Of a stretch of 64,000 nt of DNA, positions 43,035-53,106 are shown piece after piece. The translations under genes and the position numbers were made by a program. The first letter of the stretch is position 1, and every line of letters starts with the position of its first letter. The DNA lies in NCBI RefSeq assembly GCF_029087225.1, contig NZ_JARFJD010000003.1, positions 62,001 to 126,000 of the forward strand, in the 5' to 3' direction. Under the pieces are notes generated by a model. It had not been told where the DNA came from and did no database searches. It was given only the letters and a program-made list of their open reading frames with translations. Source of the DNA: Limnobacter olei (GTDB taxonomy: Bacteria > Pseudomonadota > Gammaproteobacteria > Burkholderiales > Burkholderiaceae_B).

Positions 43035-43799
43035 TTACAGCCGAACTGTAATGCCGGCCTTGGCCATATGGGCTTTGGCCTGCTGTACAGTGTACTCACC
43101 GTAGTGAAATATGCTGGCCGCCAAGACAGCACTGGCTTTGCCTTTGATGACACCATCCACCAGATGGTCGAGGTTGCCAACGCCGCCGCTGGCGATCACG
43201 GGAATGGAAACCGCATCGGACACTGCGCGGGTCAATTCCAGATTGAAACCGATTTTGGTGCCGTCGCGGTCCATGCTGGTCAATAGCAATTCACCAGCAC
43301 CCAAGGCCTGCATTTTGCGCGCCCATTCGACGGCATCGAGCCCTGTGGGCTTTCGGCCACCATGGGTGTAAACCTCCCAGCCTGGTTCGCCATTGCTTTT
43401 GGCCTTGGCATCAATGGCCACCACAATGCACTGGGAACCATACTTCGTAGCCGCCTCTGCCACCAAGTCGGGGTTAGTCACTGCCGAAGTGTTGATGCTG
43501 ATTTTGTCAGCGCCCGCATTCAATAATCGGCGCACGTCTTCTACCTTGCGCACACCGCCCCCCACAGTCAAAGGAATAAACACCTGGCTGGCGACAGCTT
43601 CGATCACATGCAGAATCAGGTCACGGTCATCGGATGAGGCTGTAATGTCAAGGAATGTGAGTTCATCTGCACCCTGCTCATCATAACGACGTGCAATTTC
43701 AACAGGGTCGCCCGCATCACGCAGTTCCACAAAATTGACGCCTTTAACCACCCGACCTGCGGTTACATCCAGGCAGGGGATGATACGGCTTGCAAGCAT
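43035..43799 (-). CDS. hisF: Imidazole glycerol phosphate synthase, cyclase subunit
   Basis: 254-residue TIM barrel that joins ammonia from HisH to PRFAR. It carries catalytic Asp11 ([15 protein letters not shown]), the second Asp in VVAIDAK near 130, and phosphate loops in GGGVR and ASGGVGN. Its ATG overlaps the hisA stop (TAATG). Confidence 0.97.
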   Translation of the reverse strand: MLASRIIPCLDVTAGRVVKGVNFVELRDAGDPVEIARRYDEQGADELTFLDITASSDDRDLILHVIEAVASQVFIPLTVGGGVRKVEDVRRLLNAGADKISINTSAVTNPDLVAEAATKYGSQCIVVAIDAKAKSNGEPGWEVYTHGGRKPTGLDAVEWARKMQALGAGELLLTSMDRDGTKIGFNLELTRAVSDAVSIPVIASGGVGNLDHLVDGVIKGKASAVLAASIFHYGEYTVQQAKAHMAKAGITVRL

Positions 43800-44548
43800 T
43801 AGTAGGCTTTTCCGTTCAATTCATCCGCCAGAGACTGGCCCTTGGCGAAATCGAGCGTGCCTTCGTAAATGGAGCGACCACAAATGGCACCCATCACTCC
43901 CTCATGCTCAACCGCACACAGCTGCTTCACATCGTCCAGGTTGGTAATGCCGCCTGAGGCAATCACCGGGATGGTCAATGCATTGGCCAGGCGAACCGTG
44001 GCTTCAATGTTGACGCCGCCCAACATGCCGTCACGGCCAATGTCAGTGTAAATAATGGCCTCTACGCCATAACCTTCGTACTTCTTGGCAAGGTCAACCA
44101 CGTCGTGGCCGGAAATTTTGCTCCACCCGTCGGTGGCCACTTTGCCTTCCTTGGCATCCAGGCCCACAATAATTTGACCGGGAAACGCACCGCACGCGTC
44201 ATGCAAAAAACCGGGGTTCTTCACTGCGGCAGTACCGATAATCACATAGCTCAAACCATCGTCCAGGTAACGTTCAATGGTATCCAAGTCGCGAATACCG
44301 CCACCCAATTGCACCGGAATGGCGCCGCCCACAGCATCCAGAATGTCAATAATGACACCCTCGTTCACGGGTTTGCCCGCAATCGCACCATTCAAATCGA
44401 CCAGGTGCAAGCGGCGCGCGCCACTTTCAACCCATTTCATGGCCATTTCGACCGGGTCTGCCGAGAAAATGGTGGCATCGTCCATATTGCCTTGCTTCAG
44501 GCGAACACATTGACCGTCTTTCAGGTCGATTGCTGGAATGAGTAACAT
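43799..44548 (-). CDS. hisA: ProFAR isomerase
   Basis: 249-residue TIM barrel performing the Amadori rearrangement of ProFAR to PRFAR. Asp8 in [14 protein letters not shown], the LGGGIR loop and the Asp in [12 protein letters not shown] are the expected catalytic and phosphate sites. Separated from hisH by 52 bases, the largest gap within the his genes. Confidence 0.97.
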   Translation of the reverse strand: MLLIPAIDLKDGQCVRLKQGNMDDATIFSADPVEMAMKWVESGARRLHLVDLNGAIAGKPVNEGVIIDILDAVGGAIPVQLGGGIRDLDTIERYLDDGLSYVIIGTAAVKNPGFLHDACGAFPGQIIVGLDAKEGKVATDGWSKISGHDVVDLAKKYEGYGVEAIIYTDIGRDGMLGGVNIEATVRLANALTIPVIASGGITNLDDVKQLCAVEHEGVMGAICGRSIYEGTLDFAKGQSLADELNGKAY

Positions 44549-44600
44549 GAGACTGTGTTGTTAACTATTCAAGTGAGTGGAAAAAATAATCGATAAAAAC

Positions 44601-45233
44601 TCAGGGGTTCCATCTTAAAAAATTGGAATACAGCCTTAAGCCGTCCTCCGCACTTTTTTCAGGATGAAACTGTGTTGCAAAGATGTTATCCCGTGCAATG
44701 GCGCAGGTAAAGCGAACACCGTAGTCTGTTTCACCCGCAACGTGTTCTGGATTCACCGGGTTGACGTGATAACTGTGAACAAAATAAAACCATGCGCCGT
44801 TTTCAATGCCAGCCCACATGGGGTGCTTTGTGCGCTGGTTCACCTGGTTCCAGCCCATGTGGGGCACCTTCAAGCCACACTCTACAGTCAGGCGGGGATC
44901 AAACTTCACCACGTCGCCCGCAAACAGGGAAAGGCATTCGGCAGGACCCTCGGCGCTACGTTCCATCATCATTTGCTCGCCAACGCACACGCCAAACAAG
45001 GGTTTTGATTCAGCAGCGCGGTACACGGCTTGCATCAAACCTGATTCCCGAAGTGCTTTCATGCAGTCTGGCATGGCACCCTGCCCAGGCAGCACCACCC
45101 GGCTGGCCCGATCGATCAAGGCAGGGTCGTCGGTGATCTGGATTTCCTGATTGTCGAGCTTTACATGTTGCAAGGCCTGGGCAACCGAACGCAGGTTGCC
45201 CATGCCGTAATCAACGACGGCAACTAGACTCAC
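44601..45233 (-). CDS. hisH: Imidazole glycerol phosphate synthase, glutamine amidotransferase subunit
   Basis: 210 residues, class I glutaminase supplying ammonia to HisF. Nucleophile Cys83 in FGVCVGEQ, with His and Glu in the late TQFHPEKS motif. GVCVGEQ is a slight variant of the usual GICLGMQ. Overlaps hisB by 4 bases. Confidence 0.96.
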   Translation of the reverse strand: MSLVAVVDYGMGNLRSVAQALQHVKLDNQEIQITDDPALIDRASRVVLPGQGAMPDCMKALRESGLMQAVYRAAESKPLFGVCVGEQMMMERSAEGPAECLSLFAGDVVKFDPRLTVECGLKVPHMGWNQVNQRTKHPMWAGIENGAWFYFVHSYHVNPVNPEHVAGETDYGVRFTCAIARDNIFATQFHPEKSAEDGLRLYSNFLRWNP

Positions 45234-45817
45234 AAAGCACCTTTGGTACTGGGAATGGCACCCTGTTGACGTTCATCAATCGCAACTGCCATGCGCAATG
45301 CACGGCCAAAAGCCTTGAACACAGTTTCACACTGGTGGTGTGAGTTCACACCTTTCAGATTGTCAATGTGCAAGGTGCACAGGGCGTGGTTCACAAAACC
45401 CTGGAAAAATTCAAACACCAAATCCACATCGAAGGCGCCAATGCTGGCCCTGGTGAACGGAATATCCTGATGCAATCCGGGACGCCCGGACAGATCGATC
45501 ACCACGCGCGACAGGGCTTCGTCCAGCGGCACATAGCTGTGGCCGTAACGCACAATTCCTTTTTTGTCGCCCAGAGCTTTCGTGAAGGCCATACCCAAGG
45601 TAATGCCGGTGTCTTCCACAGTGTGGTGAGCATCAATGTGCAGATCACCCTTGGCCACAATGTGAAGATCGAACAGGCCGTGGCGCGAAATTTGTTCCAG
45701 CATGTGGTCCAAAAATGGCACACCCGTGTCGAGGTGGCGTTCACCTGTACCGTCCAGATTGATTTTCACGGTGATCTGGGTTTCCAGGGTATTGCGGGTA
45801 ACTTCTGCGGTTCTCAT
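45230..45817 (-). CDS. hisB: Imidazoleglycerol-phosphate dehydratase
   Basis: 195-residue single-function enzyme (no N-terminal phosphatase domain). Manganese-binding histidine clusters [27 protein letters not shown] and [17 protein letters not shown] are complete. 14 bases after hisC. Confidence 0.97.
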   Translation of the reverse strand: MRTAEVTRNTLETQITVKINLDGTGERHLDTGVPFLDHMLEQISRHGLFDLHIVAKGDLHIDAHHTVEDTGITLGMAFTKALGDKKGIVRYGHSYVPLDEALSRVVIDLSGRPGLHQDIPFTRASIGAFDVDLVFEFFQGFVNHALCTLHIDNLKGVNSHHQCETVFKAFGRALRMAVAIDERQQGAIPSTKGAL

Positions 45818-45831
45818 GATTGTCTAAAATG

Positions 45832-46932
45832 TTATGCGGCCTTGGTGGCCACTTCGTCGATGGATTGTTGCACAGCCACCAAAAACTGCTGATTCTCTTG
45901 CTCAGTGCTCACGGTAACGCGCAAGCAGTTTTGCAACAAGGGGTGGGCCTTGCCCACGTATTTCACCAAGATACCCTTGTTTTTCAGGGCTTCAAAGACT
46001 TCAAGCGCATTCGGGATGCGGAAAAGTACAAAATTGGCGTAAGAATCAAACACTTCAACGTCGCCATTGGATGTTTTGAGGTTTTTCAGGGATTCGGTCA
46101 GCACATCGCGCTGATCGCGCAGCAGCCTGGCCTGGGTCTCAAAGGCTTCAAAATGCTCGAGCGCAAACTGAACCGCAATTCGAGTAAGTACATTCACGTT
46201 GTACGGCGGGCGTACTTTGTCGATTTGCTCAACCCAGGCGGGGCTGGCCACGGCATAACCCAAACGCGCACCAGCCAAACCAAGCTTCGAGAAAGTGCGC
46301 AGCACCAGAACGTTGGGAAATTCAAGGACCCGGGCCATGAAGGATGCATCGGCGAAAGCCTCATAGGCCTCATCCACCACCACCAAGCCAGGCGTGGCCT
46401 CAATAATCTGCACAATTTCAGCTTCGCGCAACGCCACGCCGGTGGGGTTGTTGGGGTAGGCCAAAAACACCACTTTGGGCTGATTGGTCGCAATCGCTTT
46501 CAGCATGGCCGGCATGTTCAGCGTGAAGTCGGGGTTCAGGTCGACTCCCACAAAACGGGCATGGCTCCATTGGCTGTACACGGCATACATCACGAAGGTG
46601 GGCACGGGCGAAAGCACCGCATCACCAGGCATGCAGCAGGCACGAATAATCAGATCGATCAGTTCATCCGAGCCATTTCCAAACAACACATGCGCCGCTT
46701 TGGGAATGGCCGTGCAGGCGCGCAAGGCTGCTTCCAGCTCCAGTGCTTTGGGCGCGGGGTAGCGGTTCAGTTCCGCAGTTTTTAATTGCTGCGCAAGCTC
46801 ATCCAGCAAAGCTGCAGGCATGCCCTGGGGGTTCTCCATGGCATCCAGCTTTAACATGCCGGCCGAAGGAGCCACCACGTAAGCATTGGTGGCCTGCACA
46901 TCAGCACGAATTGTTTTTTGAAGTAGGCTCAT
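45832..46932 (-). CDS. hisC: Histidinol-phosphate aminotransferase
   Basis: 366-residue PLP enzyme of fold type I. NPTGVALREAE, the Asp of VVVDEAYEAF and the PLP lysine in RTFSKLGLAGARLGYA are visible. Converts imidazole acetol phosphate with glutamate to histidinol phosphate. 7 bases after hisD. Confidence 0.96.
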   Translation of the reverse strand: MSLLQKTIRADVQATNAYVVAPSAGMLKLDAMENPQGMPAALLDELAQQLKTAELNRYPAPKALELEAALRACTAIPKAAHVLFGNGSDELIDLIIRACCMPGDAVLSPVPTFVMYAVYSQWSHARFVGVDLNPDFTLNMPAMLKAIATNQPKVVFLAYPNNPTGVALREAEIVQIIEATPGLVVVDEAYEAFADASFMARVLEFPNVLVLRTFSKLGLAGARLGYAVASPAWVEQIDKVRPPYNVNVLTRIAVQFALEHFEAFETQARLLRDQRDVLTESLKNLKTSNGDVEVFDSYANFVLFRIPNALEVFEALKNKGILVKYVGKAHPLLQNCLRVTVSTEQENQQFLVAVQQSIDEVATKAA

Positions 46933-46939
46933 GGTGCGC

Positions 46940-48262
46940 TTAGTCTGCCTTTCTGAATTTCGGGCCTACGCGATACTCGGCAGAGCGCGCGTGGGCTGGC
47001 AGGCCTTCGCCATAGGCCAACTCGGCAGCCACCTCACCCAAAGTGCTGGCACCTTCACGGCTGGCAAAAATAATGCTGCTGCGCTTCTGAAAGTCGTACA
47101 CACCCAAGGGTGAGCTGAACCGTGCCGTACCCGCAGTGGGTAACACGTGGTTGGGGCCAGCGCAATAATCGCCCAGCGATTCGCTGCTGTAAGGCCCCAT
47201 GAAAATGGCACCGGCGTGGCGTAACTTCCCAACCCATGCGTCCGGGTCTTGCACACTCAATTCCAGGTGTTCGGGTGCAATCTGATTGCTCAGCTCGCAG
47301 GCTTCTTCCATGCTGCGCACCTGAATCAAGGCACCGCGATTCTTCAGCGATGTAGCAATCACAGTGGCACGCGGCATGGTGTCCATGAGGCGTTTGATAC
47401 TGGCCTGAACATTGTCGAGAAATTCCTTGCTGGGGCTCAACAAAATGGACTGCGCCATTTCATCGTGTTCAGCCTGGCTAAACAGGTCCATGGCGATCCA
47501 GTCCGCATTGGTGCTGCCGTCGCAAATCACGAGAATTTCAGAAGGACCAGCAATCATGTCGATGCCGACTGCACCAAACACGCGGCGCTTTGCTTCGGCC
47601 ACATAGGCATTGCCTGGGCCCACAATTTTGTCCACACGCGGCACGGTTTGCGTGCCATAGGCCAATGCAGCCACCGCCTGCGCCCCACCAATGGTGAATA
47701 CGCGGTCAACGCCGGCCAAGTGCGCAGCGGCCAACACCATTTGGTTTTTCACGCCACTGGGTGTGGGCACCACCATGATCACTTCTTTTACGCCAGCCAC
47801 TTTGGCGGGTACGGCATTCATCAGCACGGAAGACGGGTACGCCGCCTTGCCACCGGGCACATACAAACCGGCGCGATCAAGCGGCGTGACACGTTGCCCC
47901 AGGCGGGTGCCGTCGGCCTCGGTGAATTCCCAGCTTTCGGCTACCTGCCGCTCGTGAAATGCACGCACGCGTTGCGCGGCCACTTTCAAAGCCTCGCGCT
48001 GGGCGGAATCCAGCGTGTCGAAAGCAAGCTTGAGCTCATCTTGGCCAATTTCCAACTCGGCTGCGCTGTTGGCTTTCACTCGGTCAAATTTCTCGGTGAA
48101 CTCCAAAAGGGCTTCATCGCCACGTTTTCGCACTGCATGAATAATGTCTGCCACCGCACCTTCTACATGCGGATCGCGTTGTTCTTCATAGGCGAGCAAT
48201 GCACGAAACTGCTCGACAAAGTTGGCATCTTCTGTAGACAATCGACGAATTTGGGAAGACAT
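46940..48262 (-). CDS. hisD: Histidinol dehydrogenase
   Basis: 440 residues, zinc-dependent, carries out the last two oxidations to histidine. It has [20 protein letters not shown], the [15 protein letters not shown]-site loop, [10 protein letters not shown], the metal-site [15 protein letters not shown] and the catalytic EHLELSV histidine. 20 bases after hisG. Confidence 0.97.
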   Translation of the reverse strand: MSSQIRRLSTEDANFVEQFRALLAYEEQRDPHVEGAVADIIHAVRKRGDEALLEFTEKFDRVKANSAAELEIGQDELKLAFDTLDSAQREALKVAAQRVRAFHERQVAESWEFTEADGTRLGQRVTPLDRAGLYVPGGKAAYPSSVLMNAVPAKVAGVKEVIMVVPTPSGVKNQMVLAAAHLAGVDRVFTIGGAQAVAALAYGTQTVPRVDKIVGPGNAYVAEAKRRVFGAVGIDMIAGPSEILVICDGSTNADWIAMDLFSQAEHDEMAQSILLSPSKEFLDNVQASIKRLMDTMPRATVIATSLKNRGALIQVRSMEEACELSNQIAPEHLELSVQDPDAWVGKLRHAGAIFMGPYSSESLGDYCAGPNHVLPTAGTARFSSPLGVYDFQKRSSIIFASREGASTLGEVAAELAYGEGLPAHARSAEYRVGPKFRKAD

Positions 48263-48282
48263 TGTTTACTACCTTTAAAATT

Positions 48283-48918
48283 TCACGCTACTGCTTGGGT
48301 GAACACATCCAGAATCGGCTGCAAAGCCTCGTACTTCATTTTCAATGCCGCCTGGTTGACCACCAAACGGGAAGATATTTCACAAATTTCCTCAACCTCG
48401 ACCAGCTTGTTGGCACGCAAGGTTGAACCGGTGCTGACCAAATCGACGATGGCATCGGCCAGGCCCACCAGTGGTGCCAGTTCCATGGAGCCATACAACT
48501 TGATCAAGTCCACATGCACCCCACGGTTGGCAAAGTGCTCGCGGGCACTGTTGACATACTTGGTAGCGATGCGCAAACGCGCACCCTGCTTGACTGCGCT
48601 GGCATAGTCGAAGCCCTCAGGGGCTGCCACGCACAATCGGCATTTGGCAATATTCAGGTCAAGCGGCTGGTACAAGCCCGCACCGGAATGTTCAATCAGC
48701 ACGTCTTTTCCGGCCACGCCCAAATCGGCGGCCCCGTGCTGCACATAGGTGGGTACATCGGTTGCGCGCACGATGATGATTTGCACATCGGCACGGTTGG
48801 TACCAATAATGAGCTTGCGCGATTTTTCGGGGTCCTCGGACGGCACAATGCCCGCTTTCTCCAGCAGGGGCAGCGTTTCCTCAAAAATGCGTCCCTTGGA
48901 CAGGGCCAGTGTAATCAT
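48283..48918 (-). CDS. hisG: ATP phosphoribosyltransferase, short form
   Basis: 211 residues, first enzyme of histidine synthesis. It has the catalytic core ([31 protein letters not shown] and the PRPP loop [18 protein letters not shown]) but lacks the C-terminal regulatory domain of the roughly 300-residue form. Short HisG works as a hetero-octamer with HisZ, which is not in this window. Overlaps murA by 4 bases. Confidence 0.96.
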   Translation of the reverse strand: MITLALSKGRIFEETLPLLEKAGIVPSEDPEKSRKLIIGTNRADVQIIIVRATDVPTYVQHGAADLGVAGKDVLIEHSGAGLYQPLDLNIAKCRLCVAAPEGFDYASAVKQGARLRIATKYVNSAREHFANRGVHVDLIKLYGSMELAPLVGLADAIVDLVSTGSTLRANKLVEVEEICEISSRLVVNQAALKMKYEALQPILDVFTQAVA

Positions 48919-50171
48919 TGGGCTACTCTCGTCACATCTGCGCCCAGTTTGCGCAGCTTCTCTTCCATTCTGTCATACCCGCGATCCAGGTGATAAATGC
49001 GGTCAATTCGCGTTTCATCGCTGGCAGCCAAACCAGCAATCACCAGGCCAGCAGAGGCGCGCAGGTCGGTGGCCATCACCGTGGCGCCATCCAGCCGTTC
49101 AACGCCTTTGATAATCGCCGTGTGGCCTTCAATTTCAATGTTGGCCCCCAGGCGCACCATTTCCTGAACGTGCATGAAGCGGTTCTCGAAAATGGTTTCG
49201 TTGACCACTGCTGTACCATCGGCCACACAGTTCACTGCCATCAGCTGGGCCTGCATGTCCGTGGCAAAGCCGGGAAATGGCGCTGTGCGCGCACCCACTG
49301 CCTTGGGACGTGTGTTCATGCTGGCATGAATTTTTGTGCCGTCCACTTCAATGCTCACACCCGCCGTGCGCAGTTTTTCTATGGTTGCGTCCATGCTGTC
49401 TGCGTCGGTGTTGTTCAAGGTAATGTTGCCACCGCAGGCTGCCACAGCACACAGAAAGGTGCCCGCCTCAATTCGATCAGGCATCACTTGGTATTCGCAA
49501 CCATGCAGCTTTTCAACGCCATGAACGGTAATGGTATCGGTGCCAATACCTTCAATTCTTGCGCCCATCTTCACGAGCATTTTCGCCAGGTCCACCACTT
49601 CAGGCTCACGGGCGGCATTTTCGATGATGGTAGTACCTTCAGCCAAAGCGGCTGCCATCATCAGGTTCTCAGTACCGGTCACGGTCACCATGTCGGTCAC
49701 AATGCGCGCGCCCTTCAGGCGCTTCGCCTTGGCATGAATGTAACCTTTTTCAATGGTAATTTCGGCACCCATGGCCTGCAGGCCTTTGATGTGCTGATCA
49801 ACCGGGCGCTGCCCGATGGCACAGCCACCAGGCAAGCTCACGCTGGCCTCACCAAAACGGGCCACCAAGGGGCCTAGCACCAAAATACTGGCGCGCATGG
49901 TTTTCACCAAATCGTAGCTGGCGATGGGCTCCGAAATTTCTTCTGCCCGCAAGGCCAGTTGGTTTTCACCATGCCAAAAACACTGAACACCCATGGAGCC
50001 CAGCAAGCGCAGGCAAGTGTTGATGTCGCGCAGGCGGGGCACATTGGTAATGGTGACCGGTTCGGCGGTCAGCAAACTTGCACACAAAATGGGCAAGGCC
50101 GCATTCTTCGCGCCAGAAATCGACACTTCTCCGTGAAGCGGCTTTCCGCCACGAACCAAAAATGAATCCAT
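48915..50171 (-). CDS. murA: UDP-N-acetylglucosamine 1-carboxyvinyltransferase
   Basis: 418 residues, first committed step of peptidoglycan synthesis (PEP transfer to UDP-GlcNAc). [10 protein letters not shown] near the N-terminus carries the conserved Lys22/Asn23 pair, and the catalytic Cys117 stands in [14 protein letters not shown], so it should be fosfomycin-sensitive. The order mla-...-ibaG-murA recalls the E. coli mla-ibaG-murA cluster. Confidence 0.97.
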   Translation of the reverse strand: MDSFLVRGGKPLHGEVSISGAKNAALPILCASLLTAEPVTITNVPRLRDINTCLRLLGSMGVQCFWHGENQLALRAEEISEPIASYDLVKTMRASILVLGPLVARFGEASVSLPGGCAIGQRPVDQHIKGLQAMGAEITIEKGYIHAKAKRLKGARIVTDMVTVTGTENLMMAAALAEGTTIIENAAREPEVVDLAKMLVKMGARIEGIGTDTITVHGVEKLHGCEYQVMPDRIEAGTFLCAVAACGGNITLNNTDADSMDATIEKLRTAGVSIEVDGTKIHASMNTRPKAVGARTAPFPGFATDMQAQLMAVNCVADGTAVVNETIFENRFMHVQEMVRLGANIEIEGHTAIIKGVERLDGATVMATDLRASAGLVIAGLAASDETRIDRIYHLDRGYDRMEEKLRKLGADVTRVAQ

Positions 50172-50187
50172 TGAAGGGCAGTCCTTT

Positions 50188-50430
50188 TTACACTTGTTGT
50201 TGAGCCCATTCCGCGGGCGTCAATGTTTTCATCGACAGGGCGTGAATCTCGGCACGCATTCTGTCACCCAGTACTGCATACACTTTTTGATGGCGCTGAA
50301 TGGCACGCAGTCCTTCAAACGCACTGGCCACGATGACCGCCTCAAAATGCTGACCGTCACCAGACACGGTGAGGTGCTCACATTCCAAGCCCTGCGCAAT
50401 ATAGCCGCGAACGGTTTCAGGCAACAACAT
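50188..50430 (-). CDS. ibaG: BolA-family protein IbaG
   Basis: 80 residues with the BolA helix-turn-helix-like fold ([20 protein letters not shown], then [11 protein letters not shown]) and a C-terminal conserved [13 protein letters not shown] segment containing the His used with glutaredoxin to bind a 2Fe-2S cluster. Partner is likely the CGFS glutaredoxin at 31512. Directly upstream of murA, 16 bases. Confidence 0.93.
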   Translation of the reverse strand: MLLPETVRGYIAQGLECEHLTVSGDGQHFEAVIVASAFEGLRAIQRHQKVYAVLGDRMRAEIHALSMKTLTPAEWAQQQV

Positions 50431-50463
50431 GATTTTTCCTATCCTTTTGATTCAACAGCACTA

Positions 50464-51219
50464 TTATCCCCTCAATTTGTAACCAGAGGTCACCATGCGC
50501 ATCGCAATTACGGTCAAAACCACCCAGGCAGAAAGGCCAATGGCCAAGCTGAACCAGGGACTAACATCGCTGACGCCGAAAAAACCGTAGCGAAAACCGT
50601 CGATGAGGTAGAAAAACGGATTGAAATGCGACACGGTTTGCCACACGGCCGGCAGGGAGTGAATGGAATAGAACACACCCGACAAAAAAGTGGCCGGCAT
50701 AATGATGAAGTTCTGGAAGGCGGCCAGTTGGTCGAATTTTTCAGCCCAAATACCGGCAATTACCCCCATGGTACCCAGCAAGGCTGAACCTACCAATGCG
50801 TGTACAAGAATCCACACCGGGTTGTACACATGCAAGCCGACAAACGCCACCGTGACCAACAAAACCCCCAAGCCAACCGCGATGCCACGGGCCATGGAGG
50901 CCAGCACGTAAGCAGAGAAAAACTCCAGATGTGACAAAGGCGGCAACAGCACGAACACCAGATTGCCTGTGATTTTTGACTGAATTAAGCTTGAAGAAGA
51001 GTTGGCAAACGCGTTCTGAAGCACCGACATCATCACCAAACCAGGCACCAGGAATGCGGCATAACTCACGCCGGGATAAGGCTCTACTTTGCCATCCAGT
51101 ACATGCGAGAAAATCATGAGGTAAAGCAAGGCTGTAACCACTGGGGCCAGCACGGTTTGAAAACTGACCTTCCAGAAACGAAGAATCTCTTTCTTGAACA
51201 AGGTTTGCCAACCAGTCAT
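50464..51219 (-). CDS. ABC-2 type exporter permease (YadH-like)
   Basis: 251 residues with six membrane segments, of the ABC-2/DrrB type (WKVSFQTVLAPVVTALLYLMIF, then PATFLSGVFYSIHSLP). Works with the ATPase encoded just upstream, whose gene overlaps it by 4 bases. Substrate unknown; YadGH and drug or polysaccharide exporters are the nearest models. Its place between mla and ibaG is usual for Burkholderiales. Confidence 0.9.
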   Translation of the reverse strand: MTGWQTLFKKEILRFWKVSFQTVLAPVVTALLYLMIFSHVLDGKVEPYPGVSYAAFLVPGLVMMSVLQNAFANSSSSLIQSKITGNLVFVLLPPLSHLEFFSAYVLASMARGIAVGLGVLLVTVAFVGLHVYNPVWILVHALVGSALLGTMGVIAGIWAEKFDQLAAFQNFIIMPATFLSGVFYSIHSLPAVWQTVSHFNPFFYLIDGFRYGFFGVSDVSPWFSLAIGLSAWVVLTVIAMRMVTSGYKLRG

Positions 51220-52124
51220 TTGGCACCCCCACTCATCAGTTGCACAAATACCTCTTCAAGATCTGGTTTTTCGATACTGCACTCCAATACATCCAAGTGG
51301 TCTTTGCGACATTGCGCAAGTATTTGCTCGATTTCTGCAGGTCCATTCAATGCCAAGGTGTAACGCCCTTCACTGACCTGAGCCTTCAATACCTTGGCTT
51401 GCAGGCTGGCGGGCAACACACCATTCAACTGCATGTTCAGGGTTTGATTGGCATGCTTTTTCAACAGGTTTGGCGTGGTGTCCACAGTCAGTACCTCGCC
51501 CTTTTTCAACATGGCGATGCGATTACACAGGGTTTCTGCCTCTTCAAGGTAATGCGTGGTCAGCAGAATTGTGTGTCCCTTTTGGTTCAGGCCAGCAATG
51601 AATTTCCAAAGCGTTTGACGCAGTTCCACATCAACACCTGCAGTAGGCTCGTCCAGCACAATCACCGGCGGCTTGTGAACCAGGGCCTGGGCAACCATCA
51701 CACGGCGCTTCATGCCGCCCGACAAGGTGCGCATATTGTTGTCAGCCTTGTCCATGAGGCTCAGCGAGTGCAATAGTTCGTCAATCCAGTCGTCGTTCTT
51801 CTTCAAGCCAAAATAGCCTGACTGAAAACGCAAGGTTTCCCGCACCGAAAAAAACGGGTCAAAAACCAGTTCTTGGGGCACTATGCCAATGCTTCGGCGC
51901 GCATCGCGAAACTGATCCACCACGTCAAAACCCATGACCTTGGCTGCACCCGTGCTGGCCCGGCTTAGACCGGCAATAATATTAATCAGTGTGGTTTTGC
52001 CGGCGCCATTGGGGCCGAGCAAGGCGAAAAATTCCCCTTCCTGAACTGTGAGCGACACATTGTTCAAGGAACGGAATTCACCAAAATATTTGGATACCGA
52101 GCTTAGCTCTAGTGCAAACGACAT
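51216..52124 (-). CDS. ABC exporter ATP-binding protein (YadG-like)
   Basis: 302 residues from the ATG at 52124 (a GTG at 52136 is possible). Walker A GPNGAGKTTL, signature LSGGMKRRVMVAQAL, Walker B VIVLDEPTAGVD and the H-loop TTHYLEEAE are complete. The C-terminal 80 residues form the extra domain of DrrA/YadG-type exporters. Partner of the permease that follows. Confidence 0.92.
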   Translation of the reverse strand: MSFALELSSVSKYFGEFRSLNNVSLTVQEGEFFALLGPNGAGKTTLINIIAGLSRASTGAAKVMGFDVVDQFRDARRSIGIVPQELVFDPFFSVRETLRFQSGYFGLKKNDDWIDELLHSLSLMDKADNNMRTLSGGMKRRVMVAQALVHKPPVIVLDEPTAGVDVELRQTLWKFIAGLNQKGHTILLTTHYLEEAETLCNRIAMLKKGEVLTVDTTPNLLKKHANQTLNMQLNGVLPASLQAKVLKAQVSEGRYTLALNGPAEIEQILAQCRKDHLDVLECSIEKPDLEEVFVQLMSGGAK

Positions 52125-52157
52125 GACTTCTCGCACCCATGAAAGGTGCTACAGGTT

Positions 52158-52409
52158 TTAGGAGAAGAGAGATTGTACTCCGTAGGCAGCAATCAAACTG
52201 TTCAGCTGCGCAGGAGGATGTTGGAGTTCAAGGGTTTTGTCTGATTTAAGCACTCGCTTGGCCGCGAGAATGACGGCCAATGCGGTGGAGTCCACATGCT
52301 TGACTTCGGAAAAGTCGATGACATGGTCGCCCAAGGCGAATGCCCTGGCGACCTCGGCGATCACTTGGTCTCCGTTGCGAACGGTAATTTGATCAACCGA
52401 CACCTTCAT
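52158..52409 (-). CDS. mlaB: STAS-domain protein MlaB
   Basis: 83-residue STAS fold with VIDFSEVKHVDSTALAVILAA, the site that docks on the MlaF ATPase and stabilises the MlaFEDB complex. Follows mlaC with a single base between them, matching the mla order. Confidence 0.9.
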   Translation of the reverse strand: MKVSVDQITVRNGDQVIAEVARAFALGDHVIDFSEVKHVDSTALAVILAAKRVLKSDKTLELQHPPAQLNSLIAAYGVQSLFS

Positions 52410-52410
52410 A

Positions 52411-53034
52411 TCAACCCTTCGCGTTCAGGGTTTTCAAGGTTTGAATCAAACCATCAACCCCTGAGCTGGACAGCACAGTGCCAAACTGGGCTTTGTAGGA
52501 ATCAACCAACCACAGACCCAATACACTCAGGTCATAAATCAGCCATTTGCCGTCTTTCTTTTCGACACGGTAGGCCAAATCCACTGGCGGAGCGCCTTTC
52601 TGAATAACACGGCTATTCACGATCACATCCGTGTCTTCCGGGCGAGCCCGCAGACGGTCTACCTGCAGAGTTTGATCACCCACCTGCGCCAAAGCGCCGG
52701 AATAGGTTTTCACCAGAAGGGTGCGAAACTCTTTGGTAATTTGCTCGCGCTGCTCTGGCGTGGCTTCGCGCCAAGGCCGACCCACCACCAACTGGGTCAT
52801 TTTCCGAAAGTTCACATTGGGCATCACTTTCTGGTCAATCAGGGCATCCAGCTTTTTGGGGTCAGCCAATAGTTCCTGCTTACGCGCCTTGATCTCTGTC
52901 AGCACTTCGTTGCTGAACTTTTCAACAAACTCATTGGCAGGCATATCCTGTGCCATGGCTGGCTGGGCAATCAGGCCAAAACCCAGAGCTGCAGCTGCAA
53001 CCCATTGAAACAACTTGTTCACTGCAATATTCAT
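52411..53034 (-). CDS. mlaC: Periplasmic phospholipid-binding protein MlaC
   Basis: 207 residues with an N-terminal signal peptide (WVAAAALGFGLIAQPAMAQD) and the MlaC/Ttg2D fold (VNFRKMTQLVVGRPWREATP and the late DLSVLGLWLVDSYKAQF). Carries phospholipid between the outer-membrane MlaA and the inner-membrane MlaFEDB. Confidence 0.94.
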   Translation of the reverse strand: MNIAVNKLFQWVAAAALGFGLIAQPAMAQDMPANEFVEKFSNEVLTEIKARKQELLADPKKLDALIDQKVMPNVNFRKMTQLVVGRPWREATPEQREQITKEFRTLLVKTYSGALAQVGDQTLQVDRLRARPEDTDVIVNSRVIQKGAPPVDLAYRVEKKDGKWLIYDLSVLGLWLVDSYKAQFGTVLSSSGVDGLIQTLKTLNAKG

Positions 53035-53106
53035 GATTCTTCCAAAATGCTTGTGGTTAGTCTAAAAACGCAATACCTACCCAAGGGTTGACCACCCCAA
53101 AGCCAA

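Noticed and set aside
43022-43180. 53-residue N-terminal extension of HisI into hisF
   Set aside because: It is the antisense-like shadow of the hisF end; a Shine-Dalgarno sequence sits before the ATG at 43021 and family length agrees.
47249-49877. Long plus-strand open frames (452 and 319 codons) across hisD, hisG and murA
   Set aside because: Same mirror-frame effect; the minus-strand genes are certain and the antisense products resemble nothing.
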